Of a DNA stretch of 64,000 bases, positions 53,552 to 63,295 are shown one piece after another. Each line of letters starts with the position of its first letter. Position 1 is the first letter of the stretch. A program made the position numbers and the translations under genes. The notes beneath the pieces were generated by a model. It was not told the origin of the DNA. It made no database searches and saw nothing but the letters and a program-made list of their open reading frames with translations. Source of the DNA: Aeromicrobium sp. PE09-221 (GTDB taxonomy: Bacteria; Actinomycetota; Actinomycetes; Propionibacteriales; Nocardioidaceae); NCBI RefSeq assembly GCF_002174305.1, contig NZ_MIJB01000016.1, positions 30,696-94,695 on the forward strand, in the 5' to 3' direction.

Positions 53552-54217
53552 TCATTCCGCGGGCGCTGATTCCCCGCCCTCATTGGGCTGCGGCGGCTGG
53601 GTGGGGGCCTGGGTCGTGGGAGCCGCGGTGGTCGGGGAGGTGGCCGTCGGCGCCTGGGTCGTGGGAGCGCTCTGGGTGGGTGCGGTGGACGTCGGATCCG
53701 CGGACGGCTCTGTGCCCTCCTCCGCGGGAGCCGGGGTGCGCTCGGCACCGCCCCCGGAGGAGCTGACGGGCACGATGGTGGGATTCGAGGAGTTGCCGTA
53801 GGACTTGCCCGTGGACACCTCATACACCCCGATGATGACCACGGCCGCGAGCAGCGTCGCCCCGCTCACGAGGGCGATCGAACGCCAGTTGAGACGCTGC
53901 AGGCGCTCCTTCCAGGAAACCGGGTCGGCCTTCGCGGTCGCGATCTCGCTGCCGTGCTCGGACGTCGTGTCGTCGCCCGTGCTCTCGATCACGCTGCCCT
54001 GGTCGGTCAGCAGCGTCTTGCTGCGCTGGACACCCCGTTCGAGGCTCGAACGGTAGAGCGCAGTGGCGATACCGGCGACGATGCTGCCCACCGCGGCACC
54101 GATGAGCGTGCCGGCGACGCCGAGCCAGGACGCCATCCACGCGGACGTCATCGCGGCGAGCGCACCGGCCACTAGCTGCAGACCGGAGAGATCGGCGAGG
54201 GGTCCTGTGCGAGGCAT
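53552..54217 (-). CDS. Membrane protein with Thr/Pro-rich extracytoplasmic tail
   Basis: A 221-residue protein with hydrophobic segments near residues 14-30, 37-54 and 114-132, then a Ser/Gly stretch and a ~75-residue tail rich in Thr, Pro, Ala and Ser (repeats such as TTQAPT), typical of surface-exposed linkers. The low-complexity tail is encoded by short repeats. No function can be given. Confidence 0.7.
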   Translation of the reverse strand: MPRTGPLADLSGLQLVAGALAAMTSAWMASWLGVAGTLIGAAVGSIVAGIATALYRSSLERGVQRSKTLLTDQGSVIESTGDDTTSEHGSEIATAKADPVSWKERLQRLNWRSIALVSGATLLAAVVIIGVYEVSTGKSYGNSSNPTIVPVSSSGGGAERTPAPAEEGTEPSADPTSTAPTQSAPTTQAPTATSPTTAAPTTQAPTQPPQPNEGGESAPAE

Positions 54218-54353
54218 GCCCTCGATGCTACCCAGCGGTACCGCTGGACCTAAGAGGTTCCGGCGGAACCTCTGGGTGACACCGATGACACTCCGTCAGA
54301 GCGTCCCGTGGTGTCGGCCGGGTTCTGTCGGTGGCGCTCGTTATCGTCGAGAC

Positions 54354-55481
54354 ATGCGATTCGTGGCCACTGCTGACTGGCAGCTCGGCATGCCCGCGTC
54401 GTTCCTGCCCGATGAGGCACGCGCCCGGTTCGCGCAGGCGCGGATCGACGTGGTGAGGCGTATCGGCGAGGTCGCGGCGGAGTGGGGAGCGGACTTCGTC
54501 GTGGTCGCCGGGGACGTCTTCGACTCCAATCAGCTGCACCGCTCGGTGGTGGCGAGGGCCTTCGACGCCCTCGCCGACTGGTCGGTGCCGGTCTACCTGC
54601 TGCCGGGCAACCACGACTGTCTCGATGCCGCCTCGATCTATCGCTCCGCAGAGTTCACCGGGGCGGTCCCCGCGGGAGTCCGGGTGCTGGACGCGCCCGG
54701 TGTCTACGAGGCGACACCTGAGGTGGAGCTGGTGGCGGCGCCGTGGTTCGGCAAGCGCCCGCTCACCGACCTGGTCGCCGATGTGCTCGCCGACCTTCCC
54801 GAGCCGGGCGGTCGTCGCCGGGTGCTCATCGGTCACGGTGGCCTGCTCGGCATCGACCGGGACGATCCGGCCGCGATCGACCTGGCGGCGCTGACGGGGG
54901 CGCTGGCCGATCGACGCCTCGATGTCGCCATCCTGGGGGACCGCCACTCCACCACCGAGGTGGCCGATCGCCTCTGGTATCCCGGAGCTCCGGAGGTGAC
55001 ACGGCATCGGGAGACTGATCCGGGCCAGGTGCTGGTGGTGGATCTGGACGTACGCACCGGCCGCGTCGAGGTCACGCCGGTGCGGGTCGGCCGGTGGACC
55101 TTCCTCACCCATGAGGCGCCGCTGAACGGCGACACCGATCTCGATGATCTGGAGCGTGATCTGGAACGTCTGCCGGACAAGCACCTCACCGTGGTGCGTC
55201 TGACACTGACCGGCACGTTGACGATCCCGCAGCGGGCGAGGCTGGACGACCTGCTGGGGCGCGCGGCCGACCGTTTCGCCCATATCTTCGTCTGGCAGCG
55301 TCGCAGCGAGCTGGCGGTCCGCGGCGAGGCGGCCGATTTCAGCGAGTTGGGGCTCACCGGTTTCGCCGCCGAAGCGGTGGCAGAGCTCACCGAGGAGCTG
55401 AACGGTCCGGCGGGCGGGGAGGCGGCGGACGCCCTCGGACTGCTCTACCGGCTCACCGGTGCCGCGGAGGTAGGCCGATGA
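54354..55481 (+). CDS. SbcD-like DNA-repair metallophosphoesterase
   Basis: A 375-residue calcineurin-like nuclease: MRFVATADWQLGM holds DxH-like metal residues (Asp, Gln in place of His), VVVAGDVFDSN, LLPGNHDCLD, IGHGGLLG and ILGDRHS follow. It acts with the coiled-coil ATPase encoded next (overlap ATGA at 55478). The YhaO-type branch is likely. The ATG at 54354 is chosen since MRFVATADW is conserved. Confidence 0.9.
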   Translation: MRFVATADWQLGMPASFLPDEARARFAQARIDVVRRIGEVAAEWGADFVVVAGDVFDSNQLHRSVVARAFDALADWSVPVYLLPGNHDCLDAASIYRSAEFTGAVPAGVRVLDAPGVYEATPEVELVAAPWFGKRPLTDLVADVLADLPEPGGRRRVLIGHGGLLGIDRDDPAAIDLAALTGALADRRLDVAILGDRHSTTEVADRLWYPGAPEVTRHRETDPGQVLVVDLDVRTGRVEVTPVRVGRWTFLTHEAPLNGDTDLDDLERDLERLPDKHLTVVRLTLTGTLTIPQRARLDDLLGRAADRFAHIFVWQRRSELAVRGEAADFSELGLTGFAAEAVAELTEELNGPAGGEAADALGLLYRLTGAAEVGR

Positions 55482-58063
55482 GACTCCTTCGCATGCGGCT
55501 CGAGCACTTCGCCGGCATCGACGGGCCGCTGAACATCGACTTCGCCGAGCAGGGGATCACCGTCATCGAGGGGCCGAACGAGACCGGCAAGTCCTCCATC
55601 GTGGGGGCGCTACGACTCGTCCGCGATTTCAAGGCCTCGTCGCAGGCCGCCGAGGTGCGGGCCGTGCGGCCGACCCACGTCCAGGCCGACCCTTCGGTCG
55701 AGATCGAGCTGCGCACGGGGCCCTACCACCTCACCTACGCCAAGACCTTCGCCCGCAAGGGCGCTACGCAGCTGACCGTCCACGCGCCCGCAGCCGAGAG
55801 TCTCACCGGCGATGCCGCGCATGATCGCGCCACGGCGATCCTCGCCGAGACCACCGATCTCGCGCTGTGGTCCGCGCTGCAGGCAACCCAGGGGGAGCCG
55901 CTCGCGCAGCCCGTGCTTGCCACGCTGGCACCCCTCCATACCGCCCTGGCGTCCCTCGGCGGAGAGGAAGCGGTCGGCGGCCACGATGAGCTGATGCAAC
56001 GTGTCGAGGCCGAATATCTGACCTACTACACGCCGACCGGACGGCCCACAGGCGAGCACGCCAGGCTGGCCGGGGAGTTGACCGAGGCCGAGGCGCGGGC
56101 GAGTCAGGCGGAGGAGGCCCTCAGCGAGATCGCCCGCCTGACCGAGAGTCACGAACGCCTCGTCCTGCGCCGCGAGGAGCTGACCGGAGCCATCGCCACG
56201 CAGCGCAAGGAGGTCGACCGCCTCGCCGAGCGGTGCGCCGAGTTGGATCAGCTGCGCCAGGAGCTGCAGGAGGCGCGGCGCATCGCCGAGGGGGCCGACC
56301 AGACCCTCGCCATCCGACAGAAGGCCGCCGAGCGCCGGACGCAGCTCATCGCCGAGCTCGACGAGGCCCAGCGGGCCCGCCGGGAGGCCGAGTCGGACGC
56401 GACCATGGCCGCCACGGCCCTGGAGGAGCACGAGGCGCAGACCGGTTCGGAGGATCCGGACACCGCCATCGATGCCGCCAGGTCCGAACTGGACCTGGCG
56501 GCGGACGAGCAGGAGCGCGCTCGCGCCCAGCAGGAGCTGGAGCAGGCGCTGCGGCGCCTCGACGAAGCTCGGGCGGCGCAGGCGGCACGGGACGAGGCTC
56601 GCGCCGTGCTCCGCGAGAATGCCGTCGACGAGGAGTCCGTCCAGCGCCTCCAGGACGATCACCTGCGCTGGCAGACGGCTGCCGCCCGCAGCGCGGGCGC
56701 CGCTCCGACGGTGACCCTCGAGCGCCTGGGCGATCTGCCCGTGCTGCTCGACGGACAGGAGGACGAGGTCCGCGAATATCCCGTGGTCCGGCCGGTGGTC
56801 GTCGAGGTGCCTGGTGCCGCCCGGGTCACGATCAGCCCGCCGGCCCCGCTGGCCGAGGAGGTCGCGGAGGCCGATCGCCTGCGCCGCGAGTATCAGCGGG
56901 CCTGCGAGGCCCTGGGGGTCGCCGACCTGGAGGAGGCACGGACCCGGGCCCGCATGCGCACGGAGCAGGAGCGTCTCCTGGCCGACAGCACGGCCGAACT
57001 GCGTCGGGCACTCGGCCAGGACGACTCGCTGGCGCAGCTGGAGGAGCGGGTCGAGTACTGCCGAGAACGCGTCGGCGCGGACGAGCCCCCCGATCCGGAG
57101 ACCGCGGCCGAGCGGCACCGGAAGGCCATCGAGGCCTATCAGCGAGCATTGACCGTTGCCGAGGACTCGCGCGTTGAGCGGCGCCGGGCCTTCGAGATCG
57201 GGCAGCAGCTGCGCGAGCGCCTGGTGCGCGCGGGGACTGCCGCAGAGCACGTGCGTGCTCGCGCCGAACGGGCCGCCGCCGTGCTGGCCGCGGATCGGGC
57301 CCAGGCCGACGATGCGACGGTCGCGGCTGCGGCCGAGGAGGCGCGAGAGGCCGCGACCCGCGCGTTCGCCGCGGTGGCCCGGGTCGAGGCTGTGCTCAAC
57401 GACCACGGTGCCGACGAGCTCGCCTCGGAGATCGACGCTCGCACCGACGCATTGGAGACTGCCGAGCATCGCTTGCGAGAGCTGGACCACGAGATCATCG
57501 CGGTGGAGGCCACGTTGGAGGTCCGCGGTGGCGAGGGCCTCCAGGATGCGGCCAACCGTGCTGCCGAGGCGGTCGCCGATCTGCGCCGACGCTGGGTGTC
57601 GGTCGACACTCGCGCTCGCGCTGCCCGCCGCCTGCACCTGACCCTGACCGATCATGCCCAGCGTGCCCGCCGTCGCTACGTCGGGCCCTTCCGCACCGCG
57701 ATCGCCGAGCTCGGCCGGACCGTCTTCGGTCCCGGCTTCGATGTCGAGATCGGTGAGGACCTGAGCATCCTCACCCGTACGCTCGACGGTCGGACGGTCC
57801 CCTTCGAATCCCTGTCCGGGGGCGCCAAGGAGCAGCTAGGCGTCCTCGGTCGGGTCGCCACGGCGCGGCTGGTCGACGACGATCACGGTGCACCGGTGAT
57901 CCTCGACGATATCCTCGGCTATGCCGATCCGCTGCGCCGCCAGCGTGTGCTGGCGATGCTGCGGCAGGTGGCGCGCGAGGGCCGGGTCCAGATCATCGTG
58001 CTCACCTGTGAGCCGAGCCGCTTCGATCTCCTGGTCCCCGACGCCACCCGGCGCCTGGGATAG
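55478..58063 (+). CDS. SbcC-like AAA ATPase (YhaN-type)
   Basis: An 861-residue SMC-like ATPase: Walker A GPNETGKSS (32-40), long coiled coils at about 190-410 and 450-720, signature LSGGAKEQLGVLGRV, Walker B APVILDDILGY. The middle holds a beta-rich stretch (residues ~410-450) rather than a CxxC zinc hook, so it differs from classical Rad50/SbcC. It overlaps the SbcD-like gene by four bases. Confidence 0.9.
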   Translation: MRLLRMRLEHFAGIDGPLNIDFAEQGITVIEGPNETGKSSIVGALRLVRDFKASSQAAEVRAVRPTHVQADPSVEIELRTGPYHLTYAKTFARKGATQLTVHAPAAESLTGDAAHDRATAILAETTDLALWSALQATQGEPLAQPVLATLAPLHTALASLGGEEAVGGHDELMQRVEAEYLTYYTPTGRPTGEHARLAGELTEAEARASQAEEALSEIARLTESHERLVLRREELTGAIATQRKEVDRLAERCAELDQLRQELQEARRIAEGADQTLAIRQKAAERRTQLIAELDEAQRARREAESDATMAATALEEHEAQTGSEDPDTAIDAARSELDLAADEQERARAQQELEQALRRLDEARAAQAARDEARAVLRENAVDEESVQRLQDDHLRWQTAAARSAGAAPTVTLERLGDLPVLLDGQEDEVREYPVVRPVVVEVPGAARVTISPPAPLAEEVAEADRLRREYQRACEALGVADLEEARTRARMRTEQERLLADSTAELRRALGQDDSLAQLEERVEYCRERVGADEPPDPETAAERHRKAIEAYQRALTVAEDSRVERRRAFEIGQQLRERLVRAGTAAEHVRARAERAAAVLAADRAQADDATVAAAAEEAREAATRAFAAVARVEAVLNDHGADELASEIDARTDALETAEHRLRELDHEIIAVEATLEVRGGEGLQDAANRAAEAVADLRRRWVSVDTRARAARRLHLTLTDHAQRARRRYVGPFRTAIAELGRTVFGPGFDVEIGEDLSILTRTLDGRTVPFESLSGGAKEQLGVLGRVATARLVDDDHGAPVILDDILGYADPLRRQRVLAMLRQVAREGRVQIIVLTCEPSRFDLLVPDATRRLG

Positions 58064-58080
58064 GGGCAACGGGTTCTCGG

Positions 58081-59229
58081 TCAGGCCAGGGCCTGCTCGA
58101 TATCGGCGAGGAGATCGTGCTGGTCCTCGATACCCACCGATAGCCGAACGAGGTCGTTGGGTACCTCGAGGGCCGAACCGGCGGTCGAGGCGTGGGTCAT
58201 CGCGCCGGGATGCTCGATGAGCGATTCGATGCCGCCGAGACTCTCGGCGAGCGTGAAGATCCGCGTCCGCGAGCAGAAGTCGAGTGCCGCCTGGCGTCCA
58301 CCCGCGAGCCGCAGCGAGATCATGCCTCCGTAGCGCCGCATCTGCCGCTGTGCCGCCTCGTGCCCCGGATGCTCGGGGAGCCCCGGATAGAGCACCCGGC
58401 TCACCGCGGCATGTCCGAGCAGCAGATCGACGATCGCCTCAGCGTTGTCGCAGTGCTTCTCCATGCGCAGGGCGAGGGTCTTCGCTCCCCGCATGGTCAG
58501 ATATGCGTCGAAGGGGCCTGGCACACCGCCGGCGCCGTTCTGCAGGAAGGCGAAGCCGGCATCCAGCTCCTCGTCATCGGTGATCAGCGCGCCGCCGACC
58601 ACATCGGAGTGGCCTCCGAGGTACTTGGTGGTCGAATGCAGCACCACGTCGGCACCGAGCTCCAGCGGCTGCTGCAGATAGGGGGAGGCGAAGGTGTTGT
58701 CGACGACGAGGCGCACCCCCGCGGTGCGGGTGACCTCAGCGGTCGCGGCGATGTCGCCGATATTGAGCAGCGGATTGGTGGGGGTCTCGATCCAGACGGC
58801 CTTGGTGTCGCCGGTGATCGCAGCCCGGATCGCATCGACGTCGTTGACGGCCACCGGCGTGTAGCTGATGCCCCAGTGGGTGAACACCTTGTCGATCAGC
58901 CGGAAGGTGCCGCCATAGGCGTCATCGGGGATCACCAGATGGTCGCCGGGCTTCAGCAGCGTGCGTAGCGCGGCATCGGTGGCCGCCATCCCCGAGCTGA
59001 AGGCGCGGCCGTAGCGGCCCTGTTCGAGCGCGGCGAGATTGCCTTCCAGAGCCGCGCGGGTCGGGTTGCCGGTGCGGGCGTACTCGTATCCGCCGCGCAT
59101 CCCGCCCACACCGTCCTGCGCGAAGGTCGAGCTGGCGTAGATCGGCACGTTGACCGCGCCGTTCTCGGCATTCGGCTCATAGCCAGCGTGGATCGCTCGT
59201 GTCGCGAAGCCGTGCTCAGGAGTCGTCAT
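58081..59229 (-). CDS. metB: Cystathionine gamma-synthase/lyase-type enzyme
   Basis: A 382-residue PLP enzyme: MTTPEHGFATRAIHAGYEPN, YEYARTGNPTRAALEGNLAALEQG, DNTFASPYLQQPLELGADVV, and STTKYLGGHSDVVGGA with the PLP lysine. It makes cystathionine from O-succinyl- or O-acetylhomoserine and cysteine, or breaks it. It overlaps cbs by four bases (59226-59229), an operon for transsulfuration between Met and Cys. Confidence 0.92.
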   Translation of the reverse strand: MTTPEHGFATRAIHAGYEPNAENGAVNVPIYASSTFAQDGVGGMRGGYEYARTGNPTRAALEGNLAALEQGRYGRAFSSGMAATDAALRTLLKPGDHLVIPDDAYGGTFRLIDKVFTHWGISYTPVAVNDVDAIRAAITGDTKAVWIETPTNPLLNIGDIAATAEVTRTAGVRLVVDNTFASPYLQQPLELGADVVLHSTTKYLGGHSDVVGGALITDDEELDAGFAFLQNGAGGVPGPFDAYLTMRGAKTLALRMEKHCDNAEAIVDLLLGHAAVSRVLYPGLPEHPGHEAAQRQMRRYGGMISLRLAGGRQAALDFCSRTRIFTLAESLGGIESLIEHPGAMTHASTAGSALEVPNDLVRLSVGIEDQHDLLADIEQALA

Positions 59230-60599
59230 ACATGTGCTCCCAACAGGTCGAGGCGGGTGAGGACACCGAGCGGGATGCCCTCGTCGATGACGAGGAGAGC
59301 GTCCCGCTCGCTCAGGGCGGACAGTCCGGCGGCCAGATCCTCACCGGCGCCGATGAGGGGAAGTGAGGGCTCCATGTGATCGGCGACCGCATCGGTCAGC
59401 TGGGCGCGACCCTCGAAGACGGCGCTCACGAGCTCACGTTCGCTCACGCTGCCGGCCACCTCGCCGATCACGACCGGCGGCTCCGGTCCGACCACTGGCA
59501 TCTGTGAGACGCCATACTCACGCATGATCTCGATCGCATCGCGCACGGTCTCCGAGGGATGCGTGTGGACGAGCGCGGGGATGCTCCCGGACTTGCGGCG
59601 CAGGAGGTCGCCGATCGAGGTCTGCGCGCTCTCACCGCTGAGCGGCGTGCGCAGGAAGCCGTAGGAGGCCATCCAGTCGTCATTGAAGATCTTGGTGAGG
59701 TAGCCGCGGCCACCGTCGGGCAGCAGCACCACGACGATGTCATCAGGATCGGCCTGCTCCGCCACCCGGATCGCCGCGACGACCGCCATGCCGCAGGAGC
59801 CGCCGACGAGCAGACCTTCCTCGCGGGCCAGCCGGCGGGTCATCTCGAAGGAGTCGGCATCGGAGACTGCGATGATCTCGTCGGGCACCGAGGGGTCGTA
59901 GGCCGTGGGCCAGAAGTCCTCGCCGACGCCCTCCACGAGGTACGGGCGTCCGGTGCCCCCGGAGTACACCGAGCCGACGGGATCGGCGCCGACGACCTTG
60001 ATGGCCGGGTTCTGCTCCTTCAGATAACGCCCGGCACCCGTGATCGTGCCACCGGTGCCGACACCGGCCACGAAGTGGGTGACGCGGCCATCGGTGTCAT
60101 CCCAGATCTCCGGACCCGTGGTCTCGTAGTGCGAGGCGGGGCCCGCCGGATTCGAGTACTGGTCGGGCTTCCAGGCGCCCTCCGTCTCACGTACGAGGCG
60201 ATCGGAGACCGAGTAGTAAGAGTCCGGGTGCTCAGGGGGGACGGCGGTGGGGCAGACGACGACCTCCGCACCGTAGGCGCGCAGCACATTGCGCTTGTCC
60301 TCGCTGACCTTGTCCGGGCAGACGAAGACGCAGTGATAGCCGCGCTGCTGCGCGACGAGGGCGAGCCCGACCCCGGTATTGCCCGAGGTCGGCTCGACGA
60401 TGGTGCCGCCCGGTTGCAGAGCCCCGCTCGCCTCGGCCTCGTCGACCATCTTGACGGCGATGCGATCCTTGGCGCTCCCTCCTGGGTTCAGGTACTCGAT
60501 CTTGGCGGCGATGGTCGCGCCGCCGACGGGGGAAACGGAGTTGAGCCGGACCAGGGGCGTGCCCCCGATGAGGTCGACGACGTGGTCTGCGATGGGCAT
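59226..60599 (-). CDS. cbs: Cystathionine beta-synthase
   Basis: A 457-residue PLP enzyme with the lysine in NPGGSAKDR (Lys44), phosphate loop TSGNTGVGLA, and GVGTGGTITGAGRYLKEQNP; the last ~120 residues hold a pair of CBS regulatory domains (MREYGVSQMPVVG and LIDEGIPLGVLTRLDLL). It makes cystathionine from serine and homocysteine. It matches M. tuberculosis Rv1077. Confidence 0.93.
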   Translation of the reverse strand: MPIADHVVDLIGGTPLVRLNSVSPVGGATIAAKIEYLNPGGSAKDRIAVKMVDEAEASGALQPGGTIVEPTSGNTGVGLALVAQQRGYHCVFVCPDKVSEDKRNVLRAYGAEVVVCPTAVPPEHPDSYYSVSDRLVRETEGAWKPDQYSNPAGPASHYETTGPEIWDDTDGRVTHFVAGVGTGGTITGAGRYLKEQNPAIKVVGADPVGSVYSGGTGRPYLVEGVGEDFWPTAYDPSVPDEIIAVSDADSFEMTRRLAREEGLLVGGSCGMAVVAAIRVAEQADPDDIVVVLLPDGGRGYLTKIFNDDWMASYGFLRTPLSGESAQTSIGDLLRRKSGSIPALVHTHPSETVRDAIEIMREYGVSQMPVVGPEPPVVIGEVAGSVSERELVSAVFEGRAQLTDAVADHMEPSLPLIGAGEDLAAGLSALSERDALLVIDEGIPLGVLTRLDLLGAHV

Positions 60600-60639
60600 G
60601 CCACCATTGTGTCAGCCTCGTGGTGCGCCGCGCCCGGGG

Positions 60640-60957
60640 TCAGGAGCGCAGCGGTCGACCGTGCTCGTCGATCGGCCGGCCGACGAGGATGAGGATGCCG
60701 TCGATGAAGGGCCAGAGCGCGCCAAGCCCGCAGGTGACCAGGGTGACGACGAGCTGGATCACGCCCAGGCTCATGTCGCCCATGTACATCCTTCCGATGC
60801 CCAGCGGGACGAGGATCTGGAGGAGACCGGCGATGATCTTGGAGCGGTCCGAGTAGGGCGCCCCGGTCGAGGGTTCGCGTCCGTAGGGGGCGTCCGGGGA
60901 CGGCCCCCACCAGCCCGGTCCAGGGGGACCGGGCTGGTGGGGCGGGGGATAGGACAT
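60640..60957 (-). CDS. TM2-domain protein
   Basis: A 105-residue protein with a Pro/Gly-rich cytosolic start and a TM2 domain: two helices joined by GIGRMYMGDMSLGVIQ. Function unknown. Its ATG shares a base with the SecDF stop (TGATG), so it is probably read as the second gene of that transcript. Confidence 0.88.
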   Translation of the reverse strand: MSYPPPHQPGPPGPGWWGPSPDAPYGREPSTGAPYSDRSKIIAGLLQILVPLGIGRMYMGDMSLGVIQLVVTLVTCGLGALWPFIDGILILVGRPIDEHGRPLRS

Positions 60958-63257
60958 CAGACGACGGCCCCGTCGCCACGACCGTTGTCGATCGTGGAAT
61001 AGGGGTCGACGGCTCGCTTCTGCGCGTCCTTCTCCGGGTTGAAGGGGAACCGCTCCTCCAGCAGGACCGCCAGCGATGTCGCGGTGAAGATCGTCGACAG
61101 CACGCCCAGAGACAGGCCGATGATGATCGCCAGCGAGAAGTCGGTGAGCGAGTCACCGCCGATCACCGCCAGCGCCCCCAGGATGAATAGCGCGCTGAGC
61201 GTGGTGTTGATCGTCCGCGGGATGGTCTGCAGCACCGCGTCGTTGACGAGTTGCCGCAGATGTGATTGGGCCCGCAGGCCTGTGTGTTCTCGGATGCGGT
61301 CGAAGACGACGATCGTGTCGTTGACGACCAGGCCGATGATGGACAGGATCGCCGCGAGGAAGACACTGTCGATCGTCTTGCCCCACCAGGCGAAGATGCC
61401 GACCACCATCAGCACGACCGAGGCCATCGACACCTGCGCGGCGAGGGCCCAGGTCCAGCGGAATCGCCAGCCGAGGTAGATCAATTGCGCCGCGATGGCG
61501 ATCGCGAAGGCGAGGAGGGCCTTGTTGCGCAGCTCGGTGCCGAGGCTCGGCCCGACCTGTTCGTCGCGGATCTGCTCGACCTCCCCGCCGACCGAGACGA
61601 CGGCGTCGCGGATCTGGCCGACCTGTTCGTCGTCGACATCCTCCGTGCGGATGGTGATGTTCTCGCCGCCGCCGTCGCTGGACGACTCCTGCACGACGGC
61701 ATTCGGGAAGCCCGCGTCGCTGACGGCTTCGCGGACCGTCTCGGCGTTGACGGTCTGCGTCGTGGAGTACTCGATGATGCGGCCGCCCGTGAAGTCGACG
61801 CCGAGGTTCAGTCCCTTGCCGAAGACACCGACGAGGGCCACCATCGCGATGCCCGCGGTGACGACGATCCAGACACCGGCGCGCTTCACGATGAACGGCC
61901 CGCGTTCATTGATGAACCGGCGGATGCTGCCGGTCCCGGCGATACCGCTGACCGGCGGACGCTTGCTGACGAAACGCCGGCGAACCGCCCACTCCGCCAG
62001 CACACGTGCCACGACGAGTGCGGAGATCATCGAGGCGAGCACACCGATGGTCAGCGTGACGCCGAAGCCGCGGACCGAGCCGGTGGCGAAGAAGAACAGC
62101 AGCATGGCGGCGAGGATCGTGGTGATATTGGAGTCGATGATCGCCGACCACGCCTTGTTGAAGCCGGTGGTGAGAGCCGGACTGAGTCCGGCCTTGGGAT
62201 GTTCTTCGTATTCCTCGCGCGCTCGTTCGTAGACGAGGACATTGGCATCGATCGCCAGGCCGATCGCGAGCACGAATCCGGCGAGGCCGGGCAGGGTCAG
62301 CGTGGCGCCGAGCCAGACGAGGATGCCGTAGGCGATGAGTGTGTAGGTCGCCAGCGCGAGCGTGGCCATGAAGCCCACCAGGCGGTAGACGAAGACGATG
62401 AAGAGCGCGGTCAGGGCGAGGCCGATGAGCGCGGCGGTGACCGAGGCGTCGATCGCGGCGGCACCGAGGGTCGGGCCGATCGTGCGCTGCTCGATCGTGT
62501 CGACGGGCACCGGCAGAGCGCCGCCCTTGATCAGCACCGCGAGGTCGTCGGCCTCGGACTGGGAGAAGTCACCGGTGATGGACGTGCTGTTGCCGCCCCC
62601 GGACTGGCACAGGCTGGGCTGGATCTGCGGAGCGGAGATGATGCTGTCGTCGAGGACGATGGCGATGCGCTGGCCGCCGGCGGTATTGGCACACGCGGAT
62701 TGCACGAGCTCACCCCAGGGGCCGCGGCCCTCGCCGCTGAAGTCGACATTGACGACCCATTGACCGATGCCGCCCTCGGGCTGCGCGGCGACGGCGTCGC
62801 TGATGCCATTGCCGTCGAAGGCGACCGGACTCAGCAACAGGTCCTGGCCCGACTCGTCGGGCAGCACGGTCTGTCCCTCCTCGGGCTCGATGCCCTCGGT
62901 GGCGGGGGAGACGACCTCCCGGAACTCCAGGGTGGCCGTCTGACCGATGACCTCGGCGGCCTGGGCCGGGTCCTGCACGCCCGGGAGCTCGACGATGATG
63001 CGGTTCTCACCGGAACGGGCGAGGGTGGGCTCGGAGACGCCGAGGGCGTCGACGCGGCCGCGGATGACCTCCAGTGCGCGGTCGGTGGCCTCGCTGTCGG
63101 CCTCGACGCGGTCGGTGGACTGGGCTTCGAGGACGATCTGCGTACCGCCGCGGAGATCGAGGCCGAGGTTGGGCGGAAAGTGCCACGCCGAGAATCCGGC
63201 GAGGGCGACGACGAAGAACGCGGCGAGCGCGCGCCAGCGTGACGGGGTCATGGTCAT
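60957..63257 (-). CDS. secDF: Protein translocase SecDF (single-chain)
   Basis: A 766-residue RND-type partner of the Sec translocon using the proton motive force. The SecD half starts with one helix then PNLGLDLRGGTQIVLEA, a large P1 domain and five helices (LAIGLAIDANVLVYERARE). The SecF half starts near residue 430 with NLGVDFTGGRIIEYS and ends with GLVVNDTIVVFDRIREH and five helices. A fused copy is unusual beside the usual separate secD-secF of this order. Start ATG at 63257 (ATG at 63251 also possible). Confidence 0.92.
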   Translation of the reverse strand: MTMTPSRWRALAAFFVVALAGFSAWHFPPNLGLDLRGGTQIVLEAQSTDRVEADSEATDRALEVIRGRVDALGVSEPTLARSGENRIIVELPGVQDPAQAAEVIGQTATLEFREVVSPATEGIEPEEGQTVLPDESGQDLLLSPVAFDGNGISDAVAAQPEGGIGQWVVNVDFSGEGRGPWGELVQSACANTAGGQRIAIVLDDSIISAPQIQPSLCQSGGGNSTSITGDFSQSEADDLAVLIKGGALPVPVDTIEQRTIGPTLGAAAIDASVTAALIGLALTALFIVFVYRLVGFMATLALATYTLIAYGILVWLGATLTLPGLAGFVLAIGLAIDANVLVYERAREEYEEHPKAGLSPALTTGFNKAWSAIIDSNITTILAAMLLFFFATGSVRGFGVTLTIGVLASMISALVVARVLAEWAVRRRFVSKRPPVSGIAGTGSIRRFINERGPFIVKRAGVWIVVTAGIAMVALVGVFGKGLNLGVDFTGGRIIEYSTTQTVNAETVREAVSDAGFPNAVVQESSSDGGGENITIRTEDVDDEQVGQIRDAVVSVGGEVEQIRDEQVGPSLGTELRNKALLAFAIAIAAQLIYLGWRFRWTWALAAQVSMASVVLMVVGIFAWWGKTIDSVFLAAILSIIGLVVNDTIVVFDRIREHTGLRAQSHLRQLVNDAVLQTIPRTINTTLSALFILGALAVIGGDSLTDFSLAIIIGLSLGVLSTIFTATSLAVLLEERFPFNPEKDAQKRAVDPYSTIDNGRGDGAVV

Positions 63258-63295
63258 GGGGGTGCTTTCGATGGGCGGGGCAGGACGATGCGGGT

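Noticed and set aside
53583..53760. Short tandem repeats in the Thr/Pro-rich tail as a separate repeat feature
   Set aside because: They are degenerate codon repeats of a low-complexity protein tail, not a DNA element.
61266..63242. 658-codon frame on the plus strand opposite secDF
   Set aside because: Asp/Arg-rich product without domains, an artefact of the high-GC antisense frame.
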